In this document: positions 56,657 to 64,000 of the stretch, one piece after another
How the letters are laid out: the number at the start of each line of letters is the position of its first letter
Position numbering within the stretch: position 1 is the first letter of the stretch
Source of the DNA: Haloferula helveola
Lineage (GTDB): Bacteria > Verrucomicrobiota > Verrucomicrobiia > Verrucomicrobiales > Akkermansiaceae
Assembly (NCBI RefSeq): GCF_037076345.1
Contig: NZ_AP024702.1
Coordinates: forward strand, 1,178,001-1,242,000
Direction: 5' to 3'
Length of the DNA stretch: 64,000 bases
Program-made: the position numbers and the translations under genes
The notes under the pieces: model-generated
Seen by the model: the letters and a program-made list of their open reading frames with translations, nothing else
What the model was told of the DNA's origin: nothing
Database searches by the model: none

Positions 56657-57610
56657 TCAGAACGTCCAGACCAGGTCGACCGTCACGCGGTCGTCGATGA
56701 TGCTCGACTGCTCGTCGGTCAGCGGGATCTCGTAGGCGATCCCGGCGTCGATGCTGTCGGTGATCCGCGACCGGAATCCGATCGCAGCGGTGACGAGGTC
56801 GCGGTTCTGCGAGGCATTGGCGGCACCGAAATTGAGCAGGTCGTTGCCTTCGAAGGTCGCGACCACCGGAGTCAGGCCGAGGGCCTGGCTGAAGTAGTTC
56901 GGCCGGCCGTTGCCCGTGGAGAGGACATGGTGCCAGTTCACTTCGACCAGCGGGATGAACCACGGCACGACCTCGTAGCTGGCATGCAGGCTAACGAAGC
57001 TGTTGGTCGACTGCTGCCCATCGAACGGCAGACGGACACCCGCACCGCCGGCGAGTTGGAAGTCATCCCAGAGCTTCACGCCCGACAGGATCAGGTTGAG
57101 CACGCCGTTGCCTTCTCCCTGGTAAACATCGTGGTTGCCGGTCGGAAACTCGTAGGTCGCCGTGCCGCTGACCGCGCAGGAACTTTCGGGGTCATAGATG
57201 AAGGCATACTTCAGACCGGCCGCGATGTTGGCGAAACCGCTCTGCTCGGTCCACAGGCCGACCGCCTGCGGGTTCAGATCGACGTAGCCGTCCTTGGTCG
57301 CGACCAGAGAAAGGCGCTCGGTGAAGGCGATCTCGAACTGCAGCGCGAAGATCTGCACGTCACCACCCATCGGCAGCGGACCGAGAGTCGTATCCACCCG
57401 GCTCGGCAAGCTGTGGTGCATGTAAATCGGGTGCACGTTGGTGGTCGGCAGCGCGAGGTCGAACAGCGTCGGGTTCGAGATCGGACGACGTGCCTTCTCG
57501 AAGCCACCCGTCGTCGCAACGGGGGTCGAGGGTTCGATCATTACGGTTCCGGCGGTGGCGACAGTGGCCAAGGCCCCGACAAGCGCGGTGGCGGCTAGGG
57601 TTGGTTTCAT
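56657..57610 (-). CDS. Outer-membrane beta-barrel-like protein
   Basis: 317 residues: signal peptide (MKPTLAATALVGALATVATA), then alternating hydrophobic/polar strands ending in a C-terminal Phe (VDLVWTF), the usual signal for outer-membrane assembly. Strand-like segments include ALQFEIAFTERLSLVATKDG, TATYEFPTGNHDVYQGEGNG, VSLHASYEVVPWFIPLVEVN and AAIGFRSRITDSIDAGIAYE. Resembles the transporter/MetA-pathway-of-phenol-degradation type of barrel, but I cannot name a family. Has its own terminator; no operon partner. Confidence 0.78.
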   Translation of the reverse strand: MKPTLAATALVGALATVATAGTVMIEPSTPVATTGGFEKARRPISNPTLFDLALPTTNVHPIYMHHSLPSRVDTTLGPLPMGGDVQIFALQFEIAFTERLSLVATKDGYVDLNPQAVGLWTEQSGFANIAAGLKYAFIYDPESSCAVSGTATYEFPTGNHDVYQGEGNGVLNLILSGVKLWDDFQLAGGAGVRLPFDGQQSTNSFVSLHASYEVVPWFIPLVEVNWHHVLSTGNGRPNYFSQALGLTPVVATFEGNDLLNFGAANASQNRDLVTAAIGFRSRITDSIDAGIAYEIPLTDEQSSIIDDRVTVDLVWTF

Positions 57611-57816
57611 GGTTTGAGCAATTCCGGGTGGTTCCGGTTGGCAGGAGGATCACGCGATCCACCGTTAGGGCGCCATGCACCGCCCCGCTGACACTGCGCA
57701 TATTTTGCTCAGGGAGATGACAACCCGCCTCAGCTCGTCGTGCTTGGGTGATGAGGGGTCAGTGGCCGGTGGCCGGATTTCGCGGTACAGTCCGCACCCT
57801 GCAAACCGGCCCGCAA

Positions 57817-57847
57817 CAAGCGTTCGTAGTTCCCCGTTTACGGGGTC
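57817..57847. repeat. Repeat holding the stop codon of the next gene
   Basis: CGTTCGTAGTTCCCCGTTTACGGGGTC belongs to the CCCCGTAAACGGGG family. The TAA of the gene ending at 57838 is the TAA of CCCCGTAAACGGGG. Confidence 0.75.
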
Positions 57848-58659
57848 GGCGGAGTCTCGGCGACCTCGTCGTCGCCCGCCAGTTCCCGTCGCGGGAAAAG
57901 CGCCTCGCAAAGGAACATCCCCGGGATCACCGCAAGCAGTCCGTAGCCGGTGCACTTGGCGATGAGGATGGCCCACGGCGGCACCGATTTCCACCAAGCC
58001 TTCCCGGAAACCCCGGGAGCAGCCGAAATGCCCCTCAAACCGCCGACGGAGTCGTCGCGGATGCGACCGAGAGTCATGGCAAGGAGCATCCATCTTTCGC
58101 CCAAGGCAACAAGCTCAGCGGAGGGATTTTCCTCTTGAAGCTCACGACTTCGGATACGGTTATCCACGTCTTCGAACTCGTTCTCCATCTCCGCCGCCCA
58201 CTGATCGACATACTCGTTTCGGATGGGCGCGATCACATCGTGCGTGATGGCCTCGAATGCGCGAATCTGCTGAATCTGGCCGACCTCGGAATGATGAGTG
58301 AACCTCATGTGTATCCTTCCCTTCAAACCGTCTACACTGGAGGAAACGGCTCTGACCCTCGACCGGAGCCAAAAACGTGGTCGCCAGCCACCCCCGTCTT
58401 CCTCCAGTTGGTCCTGGAGTGACGCAATGACCTCGTCGCTCCCGAGCTTGGAGCGAACTCGCTCCAAGTAGGTGATGCCGTCCGCGTGGTCGGGAACGAT
58501 GCCCGCATAGACATCCAAGGATTGGACCTCATTGCCTTTTAAAAACCCGAGCACCAGAGCAAGCCCCGTTGACAGCCCCACCACCGGCGCGATCCACAGC
58601 AACACTTCCCAACGCCGAACGAGGCAAGCGGGTAGCCAGCGGTTCCGCACGGATTGCAT
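57838..58659 (-). CDS. Wzz-like two-transmembrane protein
   Basis: 273 residues from the ATG at 58659; the longer upstream frame is basic low-complexity sequence and is not used. One transmembrane helix near the N-terminus (VLLWIAPVVGLSTGLALVLG), a ~165-residue, charged, partly coiled periplasmic region, and a second helix near the C-terminus (ILIAKCTGYGLLAVIPGMFL). This is the topology of polysaccharide chain-length determinants (Wzz), but I see no clear Wzz motif, so the match is structural only. Its last codons (ETPPTP) and stop run into a dispersed repeat. Confidence 0.6.
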   Translation of the reverse strand: MQSVRNRWLPACLVRRWEVLLWIAPVVGLSTGLALVLGFLKGNEVQSLDVYAGIVPDHADGITYLERVRSKLGSDEVIASLQDQLEEDGGGWRPRFWLRSRVRAVSSSVDGLKGRIHMRFTHHSEVGQIQQIRAFEAITHDVIAPIRNEYVDQWAAEMENEFEDVDNRIRSRELQEENPSAELVALGERWMLLAMTLGRIRDDSVGGLRGISAAPGVSGKAWWKSVPPWAILIAKCTGYGLLAVIPGMFLCEALFPRRELAGDDEVAETPPTP

Positions 58660-58769
58660 CGTGTCGACGCTCGCCCGGCCTCTTCGGGTTGCCAAGCGCG
58701 AACCGCAAGCGCCCGCGCATGAGAACCATCTCGATGAGGACCGCCCGACGGAATCGGAGCGTCTCCGGA

Positions 58770-58803
58770 CCCCGTGAACGGGGAACCACAAACCCCGGTC
58801 GCG
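58770..58803. repeat. CCCCGTGAACGGGG-family repeat
   Basis: GACCCCGTGAACGGGGAACC + ACAAACCCCGG, one base different in the loop from the other copies (TGA instead of TAA on this strand). Lies upstream of the Wzz-like gene. Confidence 0.7.
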
Positions 58804-58843
58804 AACACCGCACGAGGGGACCAACCCCGACGCTGCGTCGCTC

Positions 58844-59632
58844 TTACTTCGCCCCCTGCCAGGCCGCCTCCATCTCGTCGAGCGATGCGTCATCGAGTGA
58901 GCTGCCCGCATCCTTGAGCGCCTGCTCCATCGCGGCGAAGCGGGTTTCGAACTTCGAGTTCGCGTCAGCCAGCAATACCTCCGGGTCGAGCTTCCGGAAA
59001 CGGGCGAGGTTCACCACGGAGAACAACAGGTCGCCGATCTCCTCGGCAGCGGCCTCAGGCGTCCCGGCGTCGGCGAATTCGTCGAGTTCCTCGCGGATCT
59101 TGTCGCGCACGCCGTCCTCGTCCGGCCAGTCGAAGCCGACCTTTGCCGCCTTCTTCTGCAGCTTCGCCGCCCGCAACAAGGCGGGCAGTCCTTTCCCGGT
59201 TCCATGCAGGTAGGGTTTCTCGCCGTCTCCCTTTTCCGCCCGCTTGATCTCATCCCACTGGCGAAGTACGGCATCCGACGTATCAGCACCGCTCGAAGCG
59301 AACACGTGCGGGTGGCGGCGGACAAGTTTCTCGCTGATACCGCGCGCGACCTCATCGAGATCGAAGGCGCCGTCTTCCGATGCCAGCTCGCTGTGGAAAA
59401 CGACCTGCAACAGCAGATCGCCGAGCTCCTCCTTCAGGTGCTCGCGGTCGCCACGCTGGATCGTGTCGACCGTTTCATAGGTCTCCTCGATCAGGTTCGG
59501 GATCAGGCTTTCGTGCGTCTGCTCGGCATCCCAAGGGCATCCTCCGGGAGCACGCAGCCGGTGCATGATCGCACGCAGGCGTTCGAGCTGCCGCTCCTTC
59601 TCCCCGCATCCGATCATCTCCTCGTCGTTCAT
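58844..59632 (-). CDS. mazG: Nucleoside triphosphate pyrophosphohydrolase
   Basis: 262 residues from the ATG at 59632, with tandem MazG domains: LRAPGGCPWDAEQTHESLIPN, EELGDLLLQVVFHSELASED in the first, EEIGDLLFSVVNLARF in the second; both keep the ExxE...ExxD magnesium-binding pattern. Hydrolyses (d)NTPs to monophosphate and pyrophosphate, a house-cleaning and stringent-response-linked role. The ATG shares one base with the rhomboid stop (TGATG), so the two are translationally coupled. Confidence 0.95.
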   Translation of the reverse strand: MNDEEMIGCGEKERQLERLRAIMHRLRAPGGCPWDAEQTHESLIPNLIEETYETVDTIQRGDREHLKEELGDLLLQVVFHSELASEDGAFDLDEVARGISEKLVRRHPHVFASSGADTSDAVLRQWDEIKRAEKGDGEKPYLHGTGKGLPALLRAAKLQKKAAKVGFDWPDEDGVRDKIREELDEFADAGTPEAAAEEIGDLLFSVVNLARFRKLDPEVLLADANSKFETRFAAMEQALKDAGSSLDDASLDEMEAAWQGAK

Positions 59633-60525
59633 CACTTCCGTTTGGCCATTTCTTCCAGGATCCGGCGCTCTTCCGCCGTCAGGCTGCCGACGCCCTCGTC
59701 GCGCACCTTGTCGAGAATCCGGTCGACCTCGCTCTCCTGGTCGAGATCCACCGTCGTCCGCGGACGCACCTTGGCATCCTGCACACGGCGGCGTCTGAAC
59801 TGCTTCGGCCGCACCACCTTGCGATCGATCTCGCTCTTCTTGCCGAGCAGTTGCGGCGCCTTCATCAACAGCAGACCCATCAACGCGCCTCCGAGATGGC
59901 CCGCCTCACCACCGCTGTTCCAGAAGATCTTCGCCTCGGGAAAGATCAGGCCGCCGAGAATGATCAGCATCGCGAGGCCGGCCAGCGCGAGGGCGAGCTG
60001 GCGAATCGTCAGCTCGACCGGAGGAATGAGCAATCGGACCCGGACCGCAGGGGCCAGCTGATAGATCGCGAACAGCAATCCGAAGACTCCCGCCGAAGCA
60101 CCGACGAGCGGCGTGTAGATCGTCGCGCTGGGAAGCAGCCCGATCCCGAGCAGGATCGCGTAAAACACCGCCCCCGCCGCGCCACAGAGAAGGTAATAGG
60201 CAAGGAATCTGCGAGTGCCCCACCAGCGTTCGACGTGGGGTGCGAAGACAAAGATGCCGAGACAGTTGAAGGCGACGTGTCCGAGCGACGCGTGAAGGAA
60301 CTGGAACGAGAGGAATTCCCAGATGTGTCCGTGGAAAATGCCGGTGGCCACCCGGAAGGCGCCGAACGGAACAAGCCCGCCGGGATTCGTCGGAGTCCGC
60401 ATCAGCAGATCGAGCACGAAGATCCCGAGATTCAGGATCAGCAACCATTTCGTCACTACCGGCATCGGCGGCATCGCCCGGCGCCGCGCATCGTTTCTTG
60501 TGTAGTCCCGGTCATTGATTCCCAT
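59632..60525 (-). CDS. Rhomboid-family intramembrane serine protease
   Basis: 297 residues from the ATG at 60525 (MGINDRDYTRND); the frame extends further upstream without a better start. Six hydrophobic segments, the HIWEFLSFQFLHASLGHVAF loop, catalytic Ser in GASAGVFG, and His in EAGHLGGALMG. A soluble basic C-terminal tail of ~80 residues (KVVRPKQFRRRRVQDAKVRP and on) ends in SLTAEERRILEEMAKRK. Cleaves transmembrane helices of unknown partner proteins. Overlaps mazG by one base. Confidence 0.95.
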   Translation of the reverse strand: MGINDRDYTRNDARRRAMPPMPVVTKWLLILNLGIFVLDLLMRTPTNPGGLVPFGAFRVATGIFHGHIWEFLSFQFLHASLGHVAFNCLGIFVFAPHVERWWGTRRFLAYYLLCGAAGAVFYAILLGIGLLPSATIYTPLVGASAGVFGLLFAIYQLAPAVRVRLLIPPVELTIRQLALALAGLAMLIILGGLIFPEAKIFWNSGGEAGHLGGALMGLLLMKAPQLLGKKSEIDRKVVRPKQFRRRRVQDAKVRPRTTVDLDQESEVDRILDKVRDEGVGSLTAEERRILEEMAKRK

Positions 60526-60678
60526 GGCCGGGATGTCGTTAGCACGGGCGGCGCGGACCGGCAAGGCACCCCCCGCGATCCGCCGCCGTCGACCCACAAA
60601 AAAGTCACTATCGGTGAAATGTATTTCGCGGTCGTTGCGTTAAAAGCCGCCCGTTCCCCCGCTTCACCCCATCATCCG

Positions 60679-61062
60679 ATGAAACAAGCACACACCACCG
60701 CCCTGCCTGACATCGCTCAGGTTGAGACCGAACTGAGCTTCGAAGACCTTTGGGATTCGGCCGCCGTGTCCGATCTCATCCGCTCGAAGTCCAGCCTCGG
60801 CGAAACACCCGCGTTCCTCTTTCTGGGACGCCGGGAAGCCGAACTCCTCCGTGGCCACCTGGCCGCGGCTTTCGGCAGTGACGCCGTCACCTCGCTCAAA
60901 GGGACCTACTACATGGGTCTCGAAGTGATCGAGATCGACTGCGACACCTTCCTGCGGGCCGCCGGTCGCAAGACCGTCCGCACCCTGCAGGACCCGATCG
61001 CACGACGCCCCGACTGGCGCGACCGCGACTCGGACGCACTCTGGCAGTTCCGCCTGCGCTGA
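60679..61062 (+). CDS. Small conserved-looking protein of unknown family
   Basis: 127 residues from the ATG at 60679 (MKQAHTTALPDIAQVETELS). I do not recognise a domain. Central segment PAFLFLGRREAELLRGHLAAAF and GTYYMGLEVIEIDCDTFLRA suggest a small alpha/beta cytoplasmic protein; it lacks a signal peptide or membrane helix. Base composition and codon use match the surrounding core genes. A hairpin follows 86 bases after the stop. Confidence 0.65.
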   Translation: MKQAHTTALPDIAQVETELSFEDLWDSAAVSDLIRSKSSLGETPAFLFLGRREAELLRGHLAAAFGSDAVTSLKGTYYMGLEVIEIDCDTFLRAAGRKTVRTLQDPIARRPDWRDRDSDALWQFRLR

Positions 61063-61148
61063 TGGCAAGCTTTCAGGGCGGCCACCGCTTCAACGGTCCG
61101 TGGGATCGGGAGAGGCGTGGGCGGCCCGCCCCATCAGCAGGACAACGG

Positions 61149-61187
61149 ACTTCAACCCGCATCCGGCACGACCGAGCGGGTTGAAGT
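61149..61187 (+). terminator. Hairpin between the small gene and pckG
   Basis: ACTTCAACCCGC (61149-61160) pairs with GCGGGTTGAAGT (61176-61187), 12 base pairs with a 15-base loop. No T run follows on this strand, so it could be a terminator, an mRNA 5' structure of pckG or another dispersed palindrome. Confidence 0.45.
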
Positions 61188-61300
61188 TCGGGGTCCGACG
61201 GACGGATGCTGTGCCGGTTCTCCGCGAATCCGGGACAAATCCTGCCATATTTTCGGATGGGATTGTCTCCGCACAGGCATCGGGTTGATATGCCGATGCC

Positions 61301-63145
61301 ATGAGCACTCCCACCCGTCACGAAAGCCTCGCCAAGTGGGTCGAGGAAATGACCGCCCTCTGCCAACCTGATGCCGTCGAATGGTGTGACGGCTCCCAGG
61401 AGGAATGGGACCGCCTGACGCAGCTTCTCTGCGACAAGGGCACCTTTACCCGACTGAATCCGGAGAAACGTCCGAATTCCTTCCTCGCACGTTCGACCCC
61501 GTCGGACGTCGCGCGCGTCGAAGACCGCACCTTCATCTGCTCGCGCCGCAAGGGCGCGGCCGGCTCCACCAACAACTGGATGGACCCGCACGAAATGAAG
61601 GCGCTTCTCAAGCCGAAGTTCAAAGGTTCGATGAAAGGGCGCACGATGTATGTGATCCCGTTCTGCATGGGTCCGCTCGACTCGCCGCTGGCAAAGATCG
61701 GCGTGCAGGTCAGCGACAGCGCCTACGTCGTGGTCAACATGCGCATCATGGCCCACATGGGCAAAAAGGTGCTCGACCGCCTCGAGGCCGAAGCCACCGG
61801 CGAGATCAACACCCACCGCGACGGCCACGGCCATTTCATCCCGTGCCTGCACTCGATCGGCGCGCCACTCGAACCCGGACAGGAAGACGTCGCGTGGCCG
61901 TGCAACGAGGACAAGTACATCAGCCACTTTCCCGACACCCGCGAGATCTGGTCGTATGGGTCCGGCTACGGCGGCAACGCGCTGCTCGGCAAGAAGTGCC
62001 TCGCCCTGCGCATCGCGTCGAACATCGCCCGCGAGCACGACTGGATGGCCGAGCACATGCTCATTCTCGGCCTCACCGCTCCATCCGGCGAGAAGACCTA
62101 CGTCACCGCGGCCTTCCCGAGCGCCTGCGGCAAGACGAACCTGGCGATGATCGTTCCGCCGAAGTCGTACGCCGAGGCCGGCTGGAAAACGACGATCGTC
62201 GGCGACGACATCGCATGGCTGTGGCCGCACGAGGACGGCAAGCTGCACGCGATCAATCCCGAGACCGGCTACTTCGGTGTCGCACCCGGAACGTCCTACG
62301 ACACGAACCCGATCGCGATGGATTCGATGACCGAGAACACCATCTTCACCAATGTCGCACTGACCGACGACGGCGACGTCTGGTGGGAAGGCCTGACCAA
62401 GGATCCGCCGGCCCACGTCATCGATTGGCAGGGCAACGACTGGACGCCCGCGGATGGTGAGGCCGGCAAGAAGGCCGCGCACCCGAACGCGCGCTTCACC
62501 GCCCCCGCCGCCCAATGTCCGACCATCGACCCCGAATGGCAGAACCCGGACGGCGTGCCGGTTTCCGCGGTCATCTTCGGTGGCCGCCGTCCGACCACCA
62601 TGCCGCTTGTCTATCAGGCCTTTAACTGGTCGCACGGCGTTTATGTCGGTGCGACCATGGGCTCGGAAGTCACCGCCGCGGCGATCGGCCTGAAGGCCGG
62701 GGTGCGTCGCGACCCGATGGCGATGCTGCCGTTCTGCGGCTACAACATGGCCGAGTACTTCCACCACTGGCTCGACATGCGCGGGTTGGTGAAGCACCTG
62801 CCGCGTTTCTTCCACGTCAACTGGTTCCGCAAGGATGCCGAGGGCAATTTCCTGTGGCCCGGCTTCGGTGAGAACATGCGCGTTCTCGAGTGGATCGTGA
62901 ACCGCTGCAACGGCAAGGTCGCCGGCCACGAAACGCCGATCGGCTGGACGCCCGAGTGGCAGGACTTCAATGCCGAAGGACTCGACGGCTTCGACAAGGA
63001 AACCTTCGCCGCCTGCATGGCCTACAATCCCGAAGAGTGGAAAGAGGAGATCCTCAGCCAGGGCGAGATGTTCCTGAAACTCTACGACCTGCTGCCGAAG
63101 GAAATCGTGTTCCAACGCGAACTCCTCGCCGCGCGCCTGGCGTAG
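61301..63145 (+). CDS. pckG: Phosphoenolpyruvate carboxykinase (GTP)
   Basis: 614 residues, full length for the GTP-dependent family. P-loop FPSACGKTN, kinase-2 GDDIAW, substrate-binding [27 protein letters not shown] (Mn and PEP site), and [17 protein letters not shown]. Catalyses oxaloacetate + GTP to PEP + CO2 + GDP, the first step of gluconeogenesis, in the cytoplasm. Monocistronic, with hairpins before and after it. Confidence 0.98.
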   Translation: MSTPTRHESLAKWVEEMTALCQPDAVEWCDGSQEEWDRLTQLLCDKGTFTRLNPEKRPNSFLARSTPSDVARVEDRTFICSRRKGAAGSTNNWMDPHEMKALLKPKFKGSMKGRTMYVIPFCMGPLDSPLAKIGVQVSDSAYVVVNMRIMAHMGKKVLDRLEAEATGEINTHRDGHGHFIPCLHSIGAPLEPGQEDVAWPCNEDKYISHFPDTREIWSYGSGYGGNALLGKKCLALRIASNIAREHDWMAEHMLILGLTAPSGEKTYVTAAFPSACGKTNLAMIVPPKSYAEAGWKTTIVGDDIAWLWPHEDGKLHAINPETGYFGVAPGTSYDTNPIAMDSMTENTIFTNVALTDDGDVWWEGLTKDPPAHVIDWQGNDWTPADGEAGKKAAHPNARFTAPAAQCPTIDPEWQNPDGVPVSAVIFGGRRPTTMPLVYQAFNWSHGVYVGATMGSEVTAAAIGLKAGVRRDPMAMLPFCGYNMAEYFHHWLDMRGLVKHLPRFFHVNWFRKDAEGNFLWPGFGENMRVLEWIVNRCNGKVAGHETPIGWTPEWQDFNAEGLDGFDKETFAACMAYNPEEWKEEILSQGEMFLKLYDLLPKEIVFQRELLAARLA

Positions 63146-63201
63146 TCTCCGGTTCGCGGGCTGCCCCCGTTCCTCGCGTCCTAAATGGGCGCATCCTTAC
63201 C

Positions 63202-63224
63202 AGCCCGGCACGAAGTGCCGGGCT
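63202..63224. terminator. Bidirectional hairpin between pckG and the last gene
   Basis: AGCCCGGCAC / GTGCCGGGCT, ten base pairs with a GAA loop, 57 bases after pckG and 12 before the end of the convergent gene. No T run, so termination is presumed from position. Confidence 0.55.
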
Positions 63225-63235
63225 GACAAGCGGCC

Positions 63236-64000
63236 TCACTTGAGAACCGTCACGTGCCCGTAGAACGCCCGGGTCTGGCTGCCCAAAGGCGCGAGAACTT
63301 CCCACTCCCAGCGCCACCGGCCATCCGGCTGGAGGTTGTTGGAGATGAGCCGGAACTGCGAGGGATCCTCGTTCCAAATCTGCAGGTCGCTGGTCGAGCG
63401 GAGAATGACATCGGCCCCCTCGACATCCGCCGTGTGATAGACCAAGCGGATCAGCTCGGAACCCGGCGGACCCGCAACGGTGCTGAAGGCCACGCCCTGC
63501 CCCGCCGTGTTGTCGGGGACCCGGGGATCCGTCCCTTCGATGAACTCGCAGACGTCCGGGCAGCCGTCGCCATCGAAGTCTCCTTGGAAATTCTGCGAGG
63601 CCATCACCTCGATCTCCGCAGGAGTGAAATGCAGCTGCAGCCAGGTGATGAAGTCGTTCTTCGGAAGTCCCGTCATGACCAGCGATGGCAACGACGACAG
63701 CGAAGGATTGTCGCGCACCGTGAGGTCGAACTGGTAGGTTCCCGCGGTCTGCGGAACCACGCTTACCGCATCGCCTTCGGGGTAGATCAGGATCTGGTTC
63801 CCAACAAACCCGCTGCCGGGAGCAGCTCCGGGCGGTATGCAGTCGATCGGCACTTCCCATATATCCGACCAGTGGGCTCCTTGGCTCCCGCGGCTGGCGT
63901 GATATCCGCAACCGGTCAGCACCACGGGACCGCCCGCCGAACGCACACGGCCGACAACTACCGGATGCACGGGATCGCCATGGATGAACTCTCCGACAAA
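63236..64000 (-). CDS. Secreted protein C-terminus (5' end outside the window)
   Basis: The frame is open from the right edge (FVGEFIHGDPVHPVVVGRVR) to the TGA at 63236, so at least 254 residues; a GTG at 63970 is internal in my view. Visible are two beta-rich stretches and the segment FQGDFDGDGCPDVCEFIEGTDP, the verrucomicrobial calcium-binding-like FDGDGxxDxxEFxxGTDP motif also seen in other large surface proteins here, followed by an immunoglobulin-like C-terminal block ending AFYGHVTVLK. Probably the end of an exported surface or autotransporter-like protein; no enzyme domain within the part seen. Confidence 0.75.
   Translation of the reverse strand, partial: FVGEFIHGDPVHPVVVGRVRSAGGPVVLTGCGYHASRGSQGAHWSDIWEVPIDCIPPGAAPGSGFVGNQILIYPEGDAVSVVPQTAGTYQFDLTVRDNPSLSSLPSLVMTGLPKNDFITWLQLHFTPAEIEVMASQNFQGDFDGDGCPDVCEFIEGTDPRVPDNTAGQGVAFSTVAGPPGSELIRLVYHTADVEGADVILRSTSDLQIWNEDPSQFRLISNNLQPDGRWRWEWEVLAPLGSQTRAFYGHVTVLK

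Noticed and set aside
61073-63115. 680-codon open frame on the minus strand
   Set aside because: Complement of pckG; no motif.

Overview
This window looks like a chromosome segment of a high-GC verrucomicrobial bacterium (Verrucomicrobiales, Haloferula/Luteolibacter-like). That placement is inference from gene content: planctomycete-type cytochrome c proteins (PSD1/DUF1549/DUF1553, DUF1592/DUF1588) paired with DUF1501 or DUF1552 partners, several sulfatases, DUF1080, a PEP-CTERM protein, choice-of-anchor and Big_5 surface proteins, and a ribonucleotide reductase resembling the chlamydial type.

Layout. 1-8.2 kb: sulfatase (5'-truncated by the window edge), a DUF1592-type cytochrome overlapping a DUF1552 protein, and a large multidomain sulfatase. 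8.3-15.7 kb: repeat-rich accessory zone with two near-identical LysM membrane proteins, a parallel beta-helix surface protein, a PEP-CTERM protein, a REP-associated tyrosine transposase (RAYT) and its probable cognate repeats (GGACTGACCCCTTTCAC family). 15.9-22.8 kb: visibly AT-richer island with a radical SAM enzyme, a complete NitT/TauT-type ABC transporter, a DUF2971 protein and a receiver-like/TIR-like fusion, a possible transport/modification locus next to a possible immune locus. 22.9-27.7 kb: class I ribonucleotide reductase (nrdB, nrdA), followed by an overlapping 50-codon ORF that repeats the redox-active C-terminal tail of NrdA. NrdB has Leu where the tyrosyl radical normally sits. 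28.8-40 kb: M42 peptidase, sulfatase, squalene-cyclase-fold protein, DUF1080 hydrolase, SDR, PSD1-DUF1501 operon, tRNA-Tyr. 40-47 kb: giant Big_5/thrombospondin-3/SASA esterase, Tat FAD oxidoreductase with a DUF4405 membrane protein. 47-53.5 kb: tRNA-Leu, second PSD1-DUF1501 operon between oppositely oriented copies of a ~200-bp repeat, aldo/keto reductase, tRNA-Ala. 53.6-64 kb: mostly housekeeping (LysM lipoprotein, lgt, M42 peptidase, beta-barrel, Wzz-like protein, rhomboid-mazG pair, pckG).

How genes work together. Secreted sulfatases, the SASA esterase, DUF1080 hydrolase and periplasmic PSD1/DUF1501 and DUF1592/DUF1552 pairs suggest degradation of sulfated, acetylated polysaccharides with periplasmic redox steps; the last part is inference. 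Intergenic spacers are unusually rich in composite palindromes, pairs of inverted arms each itself a palindrome, belonging to several dispersed families. Some gene stop codons lie inside these repeats.

The two observations most worth following up are the NrdA-tail micro-ORF (9 synonymous versus 3 amino-acid-changing codon differences over 20 codons, so apparently kept under selection) and the REC-like/TIR-like fusion convergent with a DUF2971 gene in the AT-rich island.
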